This document shows, one piece after another, positions 8,332-16,056 of a stretch of DNA of 64,000 nucleotides. The stretch comes from Mucilaginibacter psychrotolerans (lineage in GTDB: Bacteria > Bacteroidota > Bacteroidia > Sphingobacteriales > Sphingobacteriaceae), in NCBI RefSeq assembly GCF_004519315.1, contig NZ_SOZE01000001.1, positions 372,001-436,000 of the forward strand, in the 5' to 3' direction. Numbering within the stretch: position 1 is the stretch's first letter; the number at the start of each line of letters is the position of its first letter. The notes below the pieces were generated by a model. That model did not search any database, was not told where the DNA came from, and saw only the letters and a list, made by a program, of their open reading frames with translations. The position numbers and the translations under genes are program-made.

Positions 8332-9810
8332 TTAAACTGCGGTGTCGGGTTCGGGTTTAGTCGTAGCTTTAGTTATATAATAAATTGGTATGCCTATTAG
8401 CACGATAATTAATCCCGGCCAGGTAAATTCTGGTTTGTAAATAATTAATAAGGTGCAAAATGCCAACCCCATTAAAATATAAATAGCAGGTAGTACCGGG
8501 TAACCAAAGGCTTTGTAAGGGCGTTCTGCATTTGGCAGCTTTATACGTAGCCTGTAAATACCGATAATGGTAAGCACATAGAATAACACCACCACGAAGG
8601 AGATCATATCCAGCAAATCGCCGTAACGACCGCTTAAACAAAGGACTGATGCTACAACGGCCTGTATCCATAAGCCAAACTCGGGTACGCCATTTTTGTT
8701 TAACGTGCCGGTCTTCTTAAAGAACAAGCCATCCTTGGCCATGGAATAGTACACGCGCGAGCCGGCCAGTATCAAGCCGTTATTGCAGCCAAAGGTGGAT
8801 ATCATAATCATAACAGCGATAACAATAGTGCCCTTGCTGCCAAATATCACATCCGATGCAGCTACCGCAACCCTGTCTTTTTCGGCCGTGGCGATATCGT
8901 GCAGGGATAAAACACCGGTGTACACCACGTTGGCTGCTATATAGATAATGGTAACAACCATGGTGCCGAAGAAAAGGCTCAAGGCTACATCGCGCTTGGG
9001 GTTTTTCATTTCCCCGGCAATAAAGGTTACGTTGTTCCATGAATCGCTGCTGAAAATGGAGCCTACCATGGCAATAGCTATGGCACCAAGGGCAGCATTT
9101 ATGGCATATGGGCCGTAGTCGCCGGGTTTGCCGTCCGCAGCACCAATATCAAGTTTGTGCATATCCCAGGCATTGGTCCAGTTAGCATGCCATATCTCGG
9201 GTTTGAAAGCAATAAAACCAAAAATAATCAGGCCGAACAGGCTTAACAGCTTGGTCATGGTAAAGGTGGTTTGTATCAGCTTGCCCCCTTTTACGCCTTT
9301 GGTGTTGATATAAGTAAGCAGGAAAATAAGCGCGATAGAAACCAGTTGCGCAGCGTTCAATTTGAAAATAACGTCTTTGCCGGCAGAGTTGGTGTAAAGG
9401 ATGGTTTGGAACAGAATATTGTCTTCGCTGATAGGCTTATATAAATAAGCCGCAAATTTGGAGAAGGCCACACCAACTGCAGCTATGGTACCGGTTTGTA
9501 TAACCGCGAAGAAGCTCCATCCGTATAAGAAAGCGATAAGCTTGTTATATGATTCTTTGAGGTAAACGTATTGCCCACCTGCTTTGGGGAACATACCGGC
9601 AAGTTCGCCGTAGCTAAGGGCTGCGGTAAGCGTCATGAAACCGGTGATGAGCCAAACGGCTATCAGCCAGCCGGCCGAGCCTACGTTGCGGGTAATATCG
9701 GCGCTTACGATAAAGATACCGGAACCGATCATAGAGCCTGCTACCAGCATGGTGCCGTCTAGCAGGGTCAGTTCGTGTTTCATTTTAGGTTGAGAAGAAT
9801 CAGATGCCAT
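8332..9810 (-). CDS. APC superfamily amino acid permease
   Basis: Cytoplasmic-membrane amino acid transporter, 492 aa, about 12 membrane helices. The N-terminal helix 1 carries the unwound GSMIGSGIFIV motif (residues about 29-40) that binds the substrate backbone in APC transporters. Helix 6 region GSIFSSDSWNNVTFIAGEMKNP matches the LAT/YfnA-type branch. The C-terminus is short and charged. The substrate cannot be read from sequence; the relatives are serine/threonine or cationic amino acid exchangers. Divergent from the pyrophosphatase gene across 234 nt. Confidence 0.88.
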   Translation of the reverse strand: MASDSSQPKMKHELTLLDGTMLVAGSMIGSGIFIVSADITRNVGSAGWLIAVWLITGFMTLTAALSYGELAGMFPKAGGQYVYLKESYNKLIAFLYGWSFFAVIQTGTIAAVGVAFSKFAAYLYKPISEDNILFQTILYTNSAGKDVIFKLNAAQLVSIALIFLLTYINTKGVKGGKLIQTTFTMTKLLSLFGLIIFGFIAFKPEIWHANWTNAWDMHKLDIGAADGKPGDYGPYAINAALGAIAIAMVGSIFSSDSWNNVTFIAGEMKNPKRDVALSLFFGTMVVTIIYIAANVVYTGVLSLHDIATAEKDRVAVAASDVIFGSKGTIVIAVMIMISTFGCNNGLILAGSRVYYSMAKDGLFFKKTGTLNKNGVPEFGLWIQAVVASVLCLSGRYGDLLDMISFVVVLFYVLTIIGIYRLRIKLPNAERPYKAFGYPVLPAIYILMGLAFCTLLIIYKPEFTWPGLIIVLIGIPIYYITKATTKPEPDTAV

Positions 9811-10044
9811 TAAAGTTTAGTTTAAGGGCTTAAAATAGGAATAATAATTATCATTGACAACGGAATTTGCCAAACTAAATGCCCTTTGGCGAGCGGGACC
9901 GAATGATCTTCAAAAACAAAGGCAAGCAAACTTTAAATTTTGACATGCTATTGTAAAGAAATTAAAATTACTATTTTGCGCTAACCAATTATACCACGCC
10001 CCTGCGCGTTTTTTAAAAAGCACACTTATAACCAATTATTGAAT

Positions 10045-12279
10045 ATGGATTTTTTGAACAATTACTTAATTTATTTGATTCCCGTTTTTGGCCTTGTGGG
10101 GATACTCGTTATGGCCATTAAATCGGCCTGGGTAACCAAACAGGAAACCGGCGACGCATCTATGAATGAGCTGGCGGGCTATATTGCTGATGGGGCAATG
10201 GCATTCTTACGCGCCGAATGGAAAATACTGGGCTACTTTGTGGTAGTAGCGGCCATATTGCTGGCCTGGAGCGGCACCACCGTGGCCACATCCGACCCGA
10301 TTATCGCCATTTCATTCTTAATCGGTGCATTCTTGTCGGCCTTTGCCGGTTACCTGGGTATGCGCATCGCAACCAAATCAAACGTACGTACTACGCAGGC
10401 TGCTAAAACCAGTTTGGCGCAAGCATTAAAGGTATCGTTTACAGGCGGTACCGTTATGGGGCTTGGCGTTGCCGGTTTGGCCATCATAGGCTTAGGATCG
10501 TTATTTATTGTTTTTTACACGATGTATGTGACCAACGTTGCCGGTTCATCGGTTAACGGCGAGGCCATGGCCAAAGCGCTTGACGTACTGGCCGGTTTTT
10601 CGCTGGGTGCAGAGTCGATAGCTTTATTCGCACGTGTTGGCGGTGGTATATATACCAAAGCAGCCGACGTAGGTGCCGATTTAGTAGGTAAAGTTGAAGC
10701 AGGTATCCCCGAGGATGACGTGCGCAACCCCGCAACCATTGCCGATAACGTAGGCGATAACGTAGGCGACGTAGCCGGTATGGGTGCCGATTTGTTCGGC
10801 TCGTATGTGGCAACGATGCTGGCGACCATGGTTTTGGGCCGCGAAATTGTTTCGCATGATGCATTCGGTGGTATAGCGCCTGTATTATTGCCGATGGTGA
10901 TAGCCGGTTTAGGTTTGCTGTTTTCTATTGTAGGCGCTTCGCTGGTTAAAATCAAGAACGAAACTGATAGCGTACAAAAAGCGCTGAACATAGGCAACTG
11001 GGCTTCCATCGTGTTAACCGCGATATCTACTTACTTTTTAGTGCAATGGATGCTGCCAAACGATAGTTTCCATATGCTGCGCGATGAAGACGCCGGCCAT
11101 GCGGTTAAGGCAGGTTCGCTGGTGTTTACCAAGAACGGTGTTTTTGGGTCGATAATGGTAGGTTTGGTAGTAGGTACTTTGATGAGTATCATTACCGAGT
11201 ATTATACCGCTATGGGCAAACGCCCGGTAATGAGCATCATCAGGCAATCGGCAACGGGTCACGCAACCAATATCATCGGTGGTTTGGCCGTGGGTATGGA
11301 ATCTACCGTATTGCCAATTTTGGTTTTGGCTGCAGGTATTTACGGTTCTTACTTTTTTGCCGGTTTATACGGTGTGGCTATTGCTGCTGCCGGTATGATG
11401 GCTACTACGGCTATGCAGTTGGCTATCGACGCCTTCGGCCCAATTGCCGATAACGCCGGTGGTATTGCCGAAATGAGCCGTTTACCGGAAGAAGTGCGCG
11501 GCCGTACTGATAACCTGGATGCCGTGGGGAACACCACTGCTGCCACAGGTAAAGGTTTCGCCATTGCTTCCGCAGCGTTGACTTCGCTGGCTTTGTTCGC
11601 GGCTTTTGTGGGCGTTGCTGGCATTGAGCATATCGATATTTACAAAGCCAATGTTTTGGCAGGTTTATTCGTGGGCGGTATGATACCGTTCATCTTCTCG
11701 GCATTGTGTATATCGGCTGTGGGCCGTGCCGCAATGGCCATGGTGGAAGAAGTGCGCCGCCAGTTCCGCGAAATACCGGGTATTATGGAGTACAAAGCGC
11801 GCCCCGAGTATGAGAAATGCGTGGAAATATCTACCAAGGCATCTATCCGCGAGATGGTTGCACCGGGCCTTATTGCTTTGATTACACCTATTATTATCGG
11901 TTTTGTTTTTGGTCCCGAAGTATTGGGTGGTTTATTGGCCGGCGTTACCGTAAGCGGCGTGCTGATGGGTATATTCCAGAGCAATGCAGGTGGTGCATGG
12001 GATAACGCCAAAAAATCATTCGAAAAAGGCGTGGAGATCAACGGCGAGATCTACTACAAAAAATCAGAACCGCATAAAGCATCCGTAACCGGTGATACCG
12101 TCGGCGATCCGTTTAAGGATACCTCGGGCCCGTCGATGAACATTCTCATTAAGTTGATGTCAATCGTTTCGTTGGTTATTGCACCGCACTTAAATGCCAA
12201 CCACGGTGACGCCAAAACGGCGCAGCACCAGGATAAAGCGAAAAACACGATATACGTGGTGATGTCTGATAAGAAATAA
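10045..12279 (+). CDS. hppA: Membrane-bound ion-translocating pyrophosphatase
   Basis: Couples hydrolysis of cytosolic pyrophosphate to export of H+ and/or Na+. 744 aa, about 16 membrane helices, usual length for the family. The signature [11 protein letters not shown] is near residues 208-218, followed by the acidic substrate-binding stretch [20 protein letters not shown]. The second acidic site is NAGGIAEM...[20 protein letters not shown]. Ala at the NTTAATGKG position marks the K+-dependent subfamily (K+-independent enzymes have Lys there). The ion cannot be fixed from sequence. A TTG at 10039 is in frame, but the ATG at 10045 is preferred. The C-terminal tail after about residue 715 is histidine- and lysine-rich. 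Confidence 0.95.
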   Translation: MDFLNNYLIYLIPVFGLVGILVMAIKSAWVTKQETGDASMNELAGYIADGAMAFLRAEWKILGYFVVVAAILLAWSGTTVATSDPIIAISFLIGAFLSAFAGYLGMRIATKSNVRTTQAAKTSLAQALKVSFTGGTVMGLGVAGLAIIGLGSLFIVFYTMYVTNVAGSSVNGEAMAKALDVLAGFSLGAESIALFARVGGGIYTKAADVGADLVGKVEAGIPEDDVRNPATIADNVGDNVGDVAGMGADLFGSYVATMLATMVLGREIVSHDAFGGIAPVLLPMVIAGLGLLFSIVGASLVKIKNETDSVQKALNIGNWASIVLTAISTYFLVQWMLPNDSFHMLRDEDAGHAVKAGSLVFTKNGVFGSIMVGLVVGTLMSIITEYYTAMGKRPVMSIIRQSATGHATNIIGGLAVGMESTVLPILVLAAGIYGSYFFAGLYGVAIAAAGMMATTAMQLAIDAFGPIADNAGGIAEMSRLPEEVRGRTDNLDAVGNTTAATGKGFAIASAALTSLALFAAFVGVAGIEHIDIYKANVLAGLFVGGMIPFIFSALCISAVGRAAMAMVEEVRRQFREIPGIMEYKARPEYEKCVEISTKASIREMVAPGLIALITPIIIGFVFGPEVLGGLLAGVTVSGVLMGIFQSNAGGAWDNAKKSFEKGVEINGEIYYKKSEPHKASVTGDTVGDPFKDTSGPSMNILIKLMSIVSLVIAPHLNANHGDAKTAQHQDKAKNTIYVVMSDKK

Positions 12280-12303
12280 TTAGTTTCTGTTTTGTGATAA
12301 TGG

Positions 12304-12335
12304 AAAGCCTCCTGACAAAATCGGGAGGCTTTTTT
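12304..12335 (+). terminator. Rho-independent terminator of hppA
   Basis: A perfect 9-bp stem (AAAGCCTCC/GGAGGCTTT, arms 12304-12312 and 12324-12332) runs into a T tract, 25 nt after the hppA stop codon. Confidence 0.85.
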
Positions 12336-12455
12336 ATGTAAACGATATTTGAAAACCGAGATGAAAACTAAAAATTAAAAGAGTTCTATTTCACTGGTTT
12401 GCGTATCTTTCGTCATTCCCCCTTGTCCAATAAAAATAGACTATTCGAGAATACC

Positions 12456-13529
12456 ATGTGTAAGGTTTATCATGAAATTGGTTGTTTAACGGAAATAAAA
12501 TCTCGTTTGCGTGCGCACAATATCCATGAGTACAAATCACTAAATGAGGTAATTAAATTCCGTGATAACTATTCTTCCTCGCGAAAGCAAATTATTTCAA
12601 ATCATGAGCTTTTGATTGAGCAGGAAAAGGTTACACTTAGTGAATCAATCGTTCAATTGGAACATGCTATTAAGGAGCAGGAGATTGTAGTTAAAGAAAA
12701 ATACGAGGAGGGGCTTGAAAACTTAAATACTCAGCTATGCAACTTACTCTCAACGAATTCCAATGGCAAACGCTCAATTGTCATTTACATCAAGAGTGTT
12801 ATCCTCAAGCTGAGAATCCGGTACACCAAGATTACTGTCAATTCCAGGATTGACTATTCGCTCAAACATTTGACAGACGACTATAACAAAAAGAATGACC
12901 GTCATAAATATATCGTTTCGAATTTTGACGAAGCGGTGCGGGAAAGCGGTTCGCCTCAATTAAACGAACTTGATAGGAAAAAGCAAGTTATTGACGAAAT
13001 CAATGCGTTTATTTATGGAGCGTTGGGCGAGCATAAGGTTGTTAAAGAACTGGAAAAATTATCTGACGACTATATTTTAATTAATGATTTTACCTGTGCA
13101 TTTAATCCCCCTATTTATCGTCGGCAACAAAATGATTACATAAAGTCTATTCAAATTGACCACATCCTGGTAGCCCCTTCCGGAGTTTTCCTGATAGAAA
13201 CCAAAAATTGGAGTAAGGATTCGTTGAATAATCTAAATCTTCATTCACCTGTTGAGCAAATCAGGCGGACAAACTTTGCTTTATATAAGATTATGAATAA
13301 TGAAATTTCCAATGCAAGGTTTACGCTAGGTAAACATCACTGGGGTGATAGAAAAATCCCAATAAAAAATCTGATAGTTTTAATAAACCACAAACCGATT
13401 GAAGAATTCCAACATGTGAAAATTTTGGCCGTAAATGGCCTTATTAATTATGTCGGCTATTTCAAGCCATGTTTTTCACCTAAAGAAACAGGCGATTTGG
13501 CTGAGTATTTACTTTCTTTTTCAAAATAA
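12456..13529 (+). CDS. NERD domain (nuclease-related) protein with coiled-coil N-terminus
   Basis: 357 aa. Residues about 1-165 are strongly charged and helical (coiled coil, with a KVTLSESIVQLEHAIKEQE run). Residues about 185-340 are a NERD domain: GALGEHKVVKEL, then QIDHILVAPSGVFLIETKNW, giving the E, D and E-x-K of a PD-(D/E)xK nuclease fold. There is no helicase or kinase domain, which NERD proteins often carry. Codon use is markedly A/T-rich compared with hppA, suggesting transfer. It stands alone between two terminators. A TTG at 12399 is in frame, but the ATG at 12456 is more likely. A role in DNA processing or defence is possible but unproven. Confidence 0.8.
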   Translation: MCKVYHEIGCLTEIKSRLRAHNIHEYKSLNEVIKFRDNYSSSRKQIISNHELLIEQEKVTLSESIVQLEHAIKEQEIVVKEKYEEGLENLNTQLCNLLSTNSNGKRSIVIYIKSVILKLRIRYTKITVNSRIDYSLKHLTDDYNKKNDRHKYIVSNFDEAVRESGSPQLNELDRKKQVIDEINAFIYGALGEHKVVKELEKLSDDYILINDFTCAFNPPIYRRQQNDYIKSIQIDHILVAPSGVFLIETKNWSKDSLNNLNLHSPVEQIRRTNFALYKIMNNEISNARFTLGKHHWGDRKIPIKNLIVLINHKPIEEFQHVKILAVNGLINYVGYFKPCFSPKETGDLAEYLLSFSK

Positions 13530-13580
13530 TAGTTAGCATTCCGGTTGTCGCTCGTATTAAATTACCCAACTGATTTTACA

Positions 13581-13618
13581 AAAAACAGCCCCTGCTTTTG
13601 ATAGCAGAGGCTGTTTTT
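13581..13618. terminator. Bidirectional terminator
   Basis: A 15-bp stem with one mismatch (arms 13581-13595 and 13604-13618, AAAAACAGCC... and its complement), with A run on the left and T run on the right. It sits between the convergent NERD gene and the OmpW-like gene and can serve both. Confidence 0.85.
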
Positions 13619-13638
13619 AAACTTGTCGCGGTGTTATT

Positions 13639-14331
13639 TTACAACCTAAACCCAACACCCACACCAATTACCCATGGTTTGATGTTTACGGTTGCGGGTA
13701 TGGCCTGCAGGGTTGCGCTTAAACCGGGGTTGCTTGCCGGGGTAAGGTTTGCGGCATCTACCTTTACATCGGTTTTCAGGAATATCTTTTTAACATCCAG
13801 GTTAAGGAAAACCTTTTTGGTAATGTCGTAATCAAAACCTGCCTGTGCGGCAAAAGAAGCTGTATTCTGGTATTTGATGCCCTGAACAGTTGTGCCTTTG
13901 TTTGCACTGTAAAAGAAGGTGTAATTGAGACCAGCACCCACGTATGGTTTAAAGCCGGTACCTGTTGGCACGTGGTATTGCAGCGTAAGGGTAGGCGGCA
14001 ACAACCAAACGCTGCCCAGGTCTACATCTGCAGATGCAGGGCCGCCAATAGCAGTTAAATTAGAGCCGGTGGTGTGGGCCTTATGCTTGGTGGTAGCCAG
14101 TATCAGTTCGGCAGAGAAGTTATTGGCAAAGAAGTAGGTGAAATCAAGTTCGGGCACAACGGTGTTAGAGATATTGATGCCGCCGCCTATTACGCCGATG
14201 GTAGCACTTTCCTGCGGAACTACTGCAATGGCCCGTATCCTGAGGTCCCATTCGTTTTTTTGTTGCGCAAATGCTGTGGTAATGCCGCTTAGCAGGGCAA
14301 TGGCGAGGAGGTTAAGTCGTAAATTTTTCAT
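13639..14331 (-). CDS. OmpW family outer membrane protein
   Basis: Eight-stranded outer membrane beta-barrel of the OmpW/AlkL type, 230 aa after choosing the ATG at 14331, which directly precedes a signal peptide (MKNLRLNLLAIALLSGITTA, cleavage after FAQ). Family features: early segment DLRIRAIAVVPQES, the central YHVPTGTGFKPYVGAGLNYT strand-turn, and a C-terminal aromatic/Leu end (GVGVGFRL). OmpW proteins form narrow hydrophobic channels for small molecules; the substrate here is unknown. An upstream extension to 14442 would place extra sequence before the signal peptide and is unlikely. Confidence 0.85.
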   Translation of the reverse strand: MKNLRLNLLAIALLSGITTAFAQQKNEWDLRIRAIAVVPQESATIGVIGGGINISNTVVPELDFTYFFANNFSAELILATTKHKAHTTGSNLTAIGGPASADVDLGSVWLLPPTLTLQYHVPTGTGFKPYVGAGLNYTFFYSANKGTTVQGIKYQNTASFAAQAGFDYDITKKVFLNLDVKKIFLKTDVKVDAANLTPASNPGLSATLQAIPATVNIKPWVIGVGVGFRL

Positions 14332-14482
14332 AATACATTTGTTATTTGATGCCTCAAAAGTAATCCCGACCAGCGGCTGCGTACCTGACGGCAGGCATAA
14401 TGGAAGATGAGGTGTATCATCTCCCCGGGCGACCCTGAACATGTTTTTTTATTAATAAAAAGATATCGGTAGCTTTATAGCC

Positions 14483-14761
14483 ATGCGCCGGCCCGTCACC
14501 CTAACTGTTCTTTATATCCTTTGCCTGTACGATGTGTACCTGTACCTGCCCGATATGCTGGGCTTGTTCAGGGTAGATTTTTACCCGCCCGATCCGGATG
14601 TACTCACTTACTTCGATGCGGCGATGATGCTCTTTGGCGGGATAGTGCTGGGTGTTTTCCTGCAGAAAGCAGGCGGTAGATTCAACAAGGCGCTATGCAT
14701 CGTGATGATCCTGTTGAACGTGGTGCTTACCCCCTGGTTTTTATATAAAGCATTACCCTAA
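14483..14761 (+). CDS. Small hypothetical membrane protein
   Basis: 92 aa, not assigned to a family. Three predicted membrane helices (about residues 5-28, 44-60 and 68-90), with a proline/aspartate-rich loop FYPPDPDVLTYFD between the first two. Its stop overlaps the start of the following lipoprotein gene (TAATG), so the two form an operon. Confidence 0.6.
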   Translation: MRRPVTLTVLYILCLYDVYLYLPDMLGLFRVDFYPPDPDVLTYFDAAMMLFGGIVLGVFLQKAGGRFNKALCIVMILLNVVLTPWFLYKALP

Positions 14762-15204
14762 TGATGAAATACAGATTAATTGCCTGCTTATTCCCTTTGA
14801 TGCTTTTAGGTTGCCGCGGTGGCGATAAGCAAACTAAATATGATCATAATAACACTGTAGCTTCGCCGAAGGGAGCTGATGTTATCGCGGTAAGTGAGTT
14901 TGATGGCTTTTTGCAAAAGTTCAACTGCGATTCGGCTTTTCAAATGGCGCACGTTAAATTTCCGCTTAAAGTAGTTTTTGGCGACGATGTGAAGATTGAT
15001 AGTATCCATTACCTACCCCGAAATGATTGGAAATACACCAAATTTAAAAGTACAGGGCCAAATATTTTTGAGATACAACACCTAAGCGAAACCCGTGTAG
15101 ATATGGTTTATGCCCTGGAAGATTCGGGCATGCACATCAACTACTATTTTGATTACGTTAATAAAGATTGGATGCTAACCTACGTTAAAGACGACTCGGA
15201 TTGA
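14761..15204 (+). CDS. Hypothetical lipoprotein
   Basis: 147 aa with a lipobox at LLGCRGG (Cys about residue 18), so probably membrane-anchored and facing the periplasm or surface. The mature part is a small alpha/beta domain with no catalytic motif I can identify. The pattern of alternating charged and aromatic residues (VKFPLKVVFGDD, INYYFDYVNKDWMLTYV) resembles the DUF4348-like NTF2 folds of Bacteroidetes lipoproteins, but this is only an impression. Translationally coupled to the preceding membrane protein. Confidence 0.6.
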   Translation: MMKYRLIACLFPLMLLGCRGGDKQTKYDHNNTVASPKGADVIAVSEFDGFLQKFNCDSAFQMAHVKFPLKVVFGDDVKIDSIHYLPRNDWKYTKFKSTGPNIFEIQHLSETRVDMVYALEDSGMHINYYFDYVNKDWMLTYVKDDSD

Positions 15205-15216
15205 GCCGGTATGCTG

Positions 15217-15247
15217 TTGTTAATCTAAGATGCGAATTGTAAATTTG
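15217..15247 (+). promoter_or_regulatory. Bacteroidetes promoter of the RelE/ParE TA operon
   Basis: TTG (15217-15219), a 20-nt spacer, then TAAATTTG (15240-15247), a full match to TAnnTTTG. The antitoxin ATG begins only 5 nt after the box, so the transcript would be leaderless or nearly so. Confidence 0.55.
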
Positions 15248-15252
15248 TTATT

Positions 15253-15474
15253 ATGACAGTATCAGTTAATCCACAGAATAAACAGGAAGAAAAAGTACTA
15301 TTAGCTTTTTTGGATAGCCTGAAGTATGATTATGAAACTGAAGAAGACGATTTGTTTTTGACTGACGAGCAACAAGCAGAGGTTTTGAAACGCGATAAAG
15401 CGTTTATGAAGGGCAAAACCACCGCCCGTGATTGGAATGAGATAAAGCAAGAAATGGACCGTGTATACCGTTAA
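15253..15474 (+). CDS. Antitoxin of RelE/ParE-type TA pair
   Basis: 73 aa, acidic (runs of E and D in LKYDYETEEDDLFLTDEQQ), of the DUF2683-like small antitoxins that precede RelE/ParE toxins in Bacteroidetes. It should bind and neutralise the toxin encoded by the next gene. The C-terminal half (FMKGKTTARDWNEIKQEMDRV) looks like the helix that wraps the toxin. Its 3' end overlaps the toxin start by 14 nt, which couples translation. No separate DNA-binding domain is evident. Confidence 0.75.
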   Translation: MTVSVNPQNKQEEKVLLAFLDSLKYDYETEEDDLFLTDEQQAEVLKRDKAFMKGKTTARDWNEIKQEMDRVYR

Positions 15475-15751
15475 GCTACTTAAGCAGGCGGAAGTTGATT
15501 TTGCAGAAGCCTGTGAATGGTATGAAGGCGAACGTATTGGATTAGGCACAAGGTTCTATAATGCGGTTAGTGGTAAGCTAAACAGGATTGAAAGTAATCC
15601 GCTGCATTATAATGTAAGATTTTCTGAAATTTATCGTGTTGCCAAAGTTAAAGGCTTCCCTTATGTGATTGTATACAGGGTAAATCAAAAAACGAAACTG
15701 GTATATGTAGCCTCGATTTTTCATACAAGCCGGAATCCTTCGAAATTTTAA
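15461..15751 (+). CDS. RelE/ParE family toxin
   Basis: 96 aa with the ParE/RelE layout: N-terminal helix pair (KQAEVDFAEACEWYEGERIGLGTRF), then the beta-sheet core (VRFSEIYRVAKVKGFPYVIVYRV) and the final strand VYVASIFHTSRNPSKF. The FPYVIVYRV and the terminal H-(T/R)SRNP motif are typical of the ParE-like branch; whether it targets gyrase or mRNA is not decided by sequence. The start is a GTG inside the antitoxin gene. Confidence 0.85.
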   Translation: MYTVKLLKQAEVDFAEACEWYEGERIGLGTRFYNAVSGKLNRIESNPLHYNVRFSEIYRVAKVKGFPYVIVYRVNQKTKLVYVASIFHTSRNPSKF

Positions 15752-15760
15752 TACAGAACT

Positions 15761-15961
15761 ATGCTACCTCTGCACCCACAATACCTGAAAGACAGCGAGG
15801 GGAATAACTCATTTGTCGTACTTACTGTTGATGAGTTTGAGGCTATAGTGGAAAAGCTGGAGGATTTGGAAGATGTGCGCATTTACAATGAAGCAAAAAG
15901 AGAAGAGGATGGCGAACGCATTTCATTTTCTGATTATTTAAAGAGCAGGCACGGTCAATGA
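15761..15961 (+). CDS. Phd/YefM-like antitoxin (partner toxin decayed)
   Basis: 66 aa. The pattern HPQYLKDSEGNNSFVVLTVDEFEAIVEKLEDLEDVRIYNEAKREEDGE matches the short antitoxins that come directly before RelE toxins in Bacteroidetes: a beta-strand dimer N-terminus and an acidic C-terminal helix. It starts 9 nt after the first toxin gene, so the region has two antitoxins and one intact toxin. Its own toxin would start at the overlapping ATG at 15958, but only a remnant is left there. It may survive as an anti-addiction gene or by cross-neutralisation (inference). Confidence 0.65.
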   Translation: MLPLHPQYLKDSEGNNSFVVLTVDEFEAIVEKLEDLEDVRIYNEAKREEDGERISFSDYLKSRHGQ

Positions 15962-16029
15962 TGCCTTTTGAGCCACTTGAGAACCTGTAAGGTATTTATC
16001 GCTAAAGGGTTAAAATCTGCGAGCGATAG
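15958..16029 (+). pseudogene. Remnant of a RelE-type toxin
   Basis: In frame from an ATG that overlaps the antitoxin stop, the sequence reads MMPFEPLENL, stop, GIYR, stop, RVKICER, stop. With the two internal stops read through, this matches the core of RelE-family toxins (PLxxLKGIYRxRVxxxRIxY). The N-terminal half of the toxin is gone and at least two nonsense changes are present. The match is short, so this is a proposal rather than a firm call. Confidence 0.45.
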
Positions 16030-16056
16030 TAAATAGATGCAAAGGTCTTTCACCAC

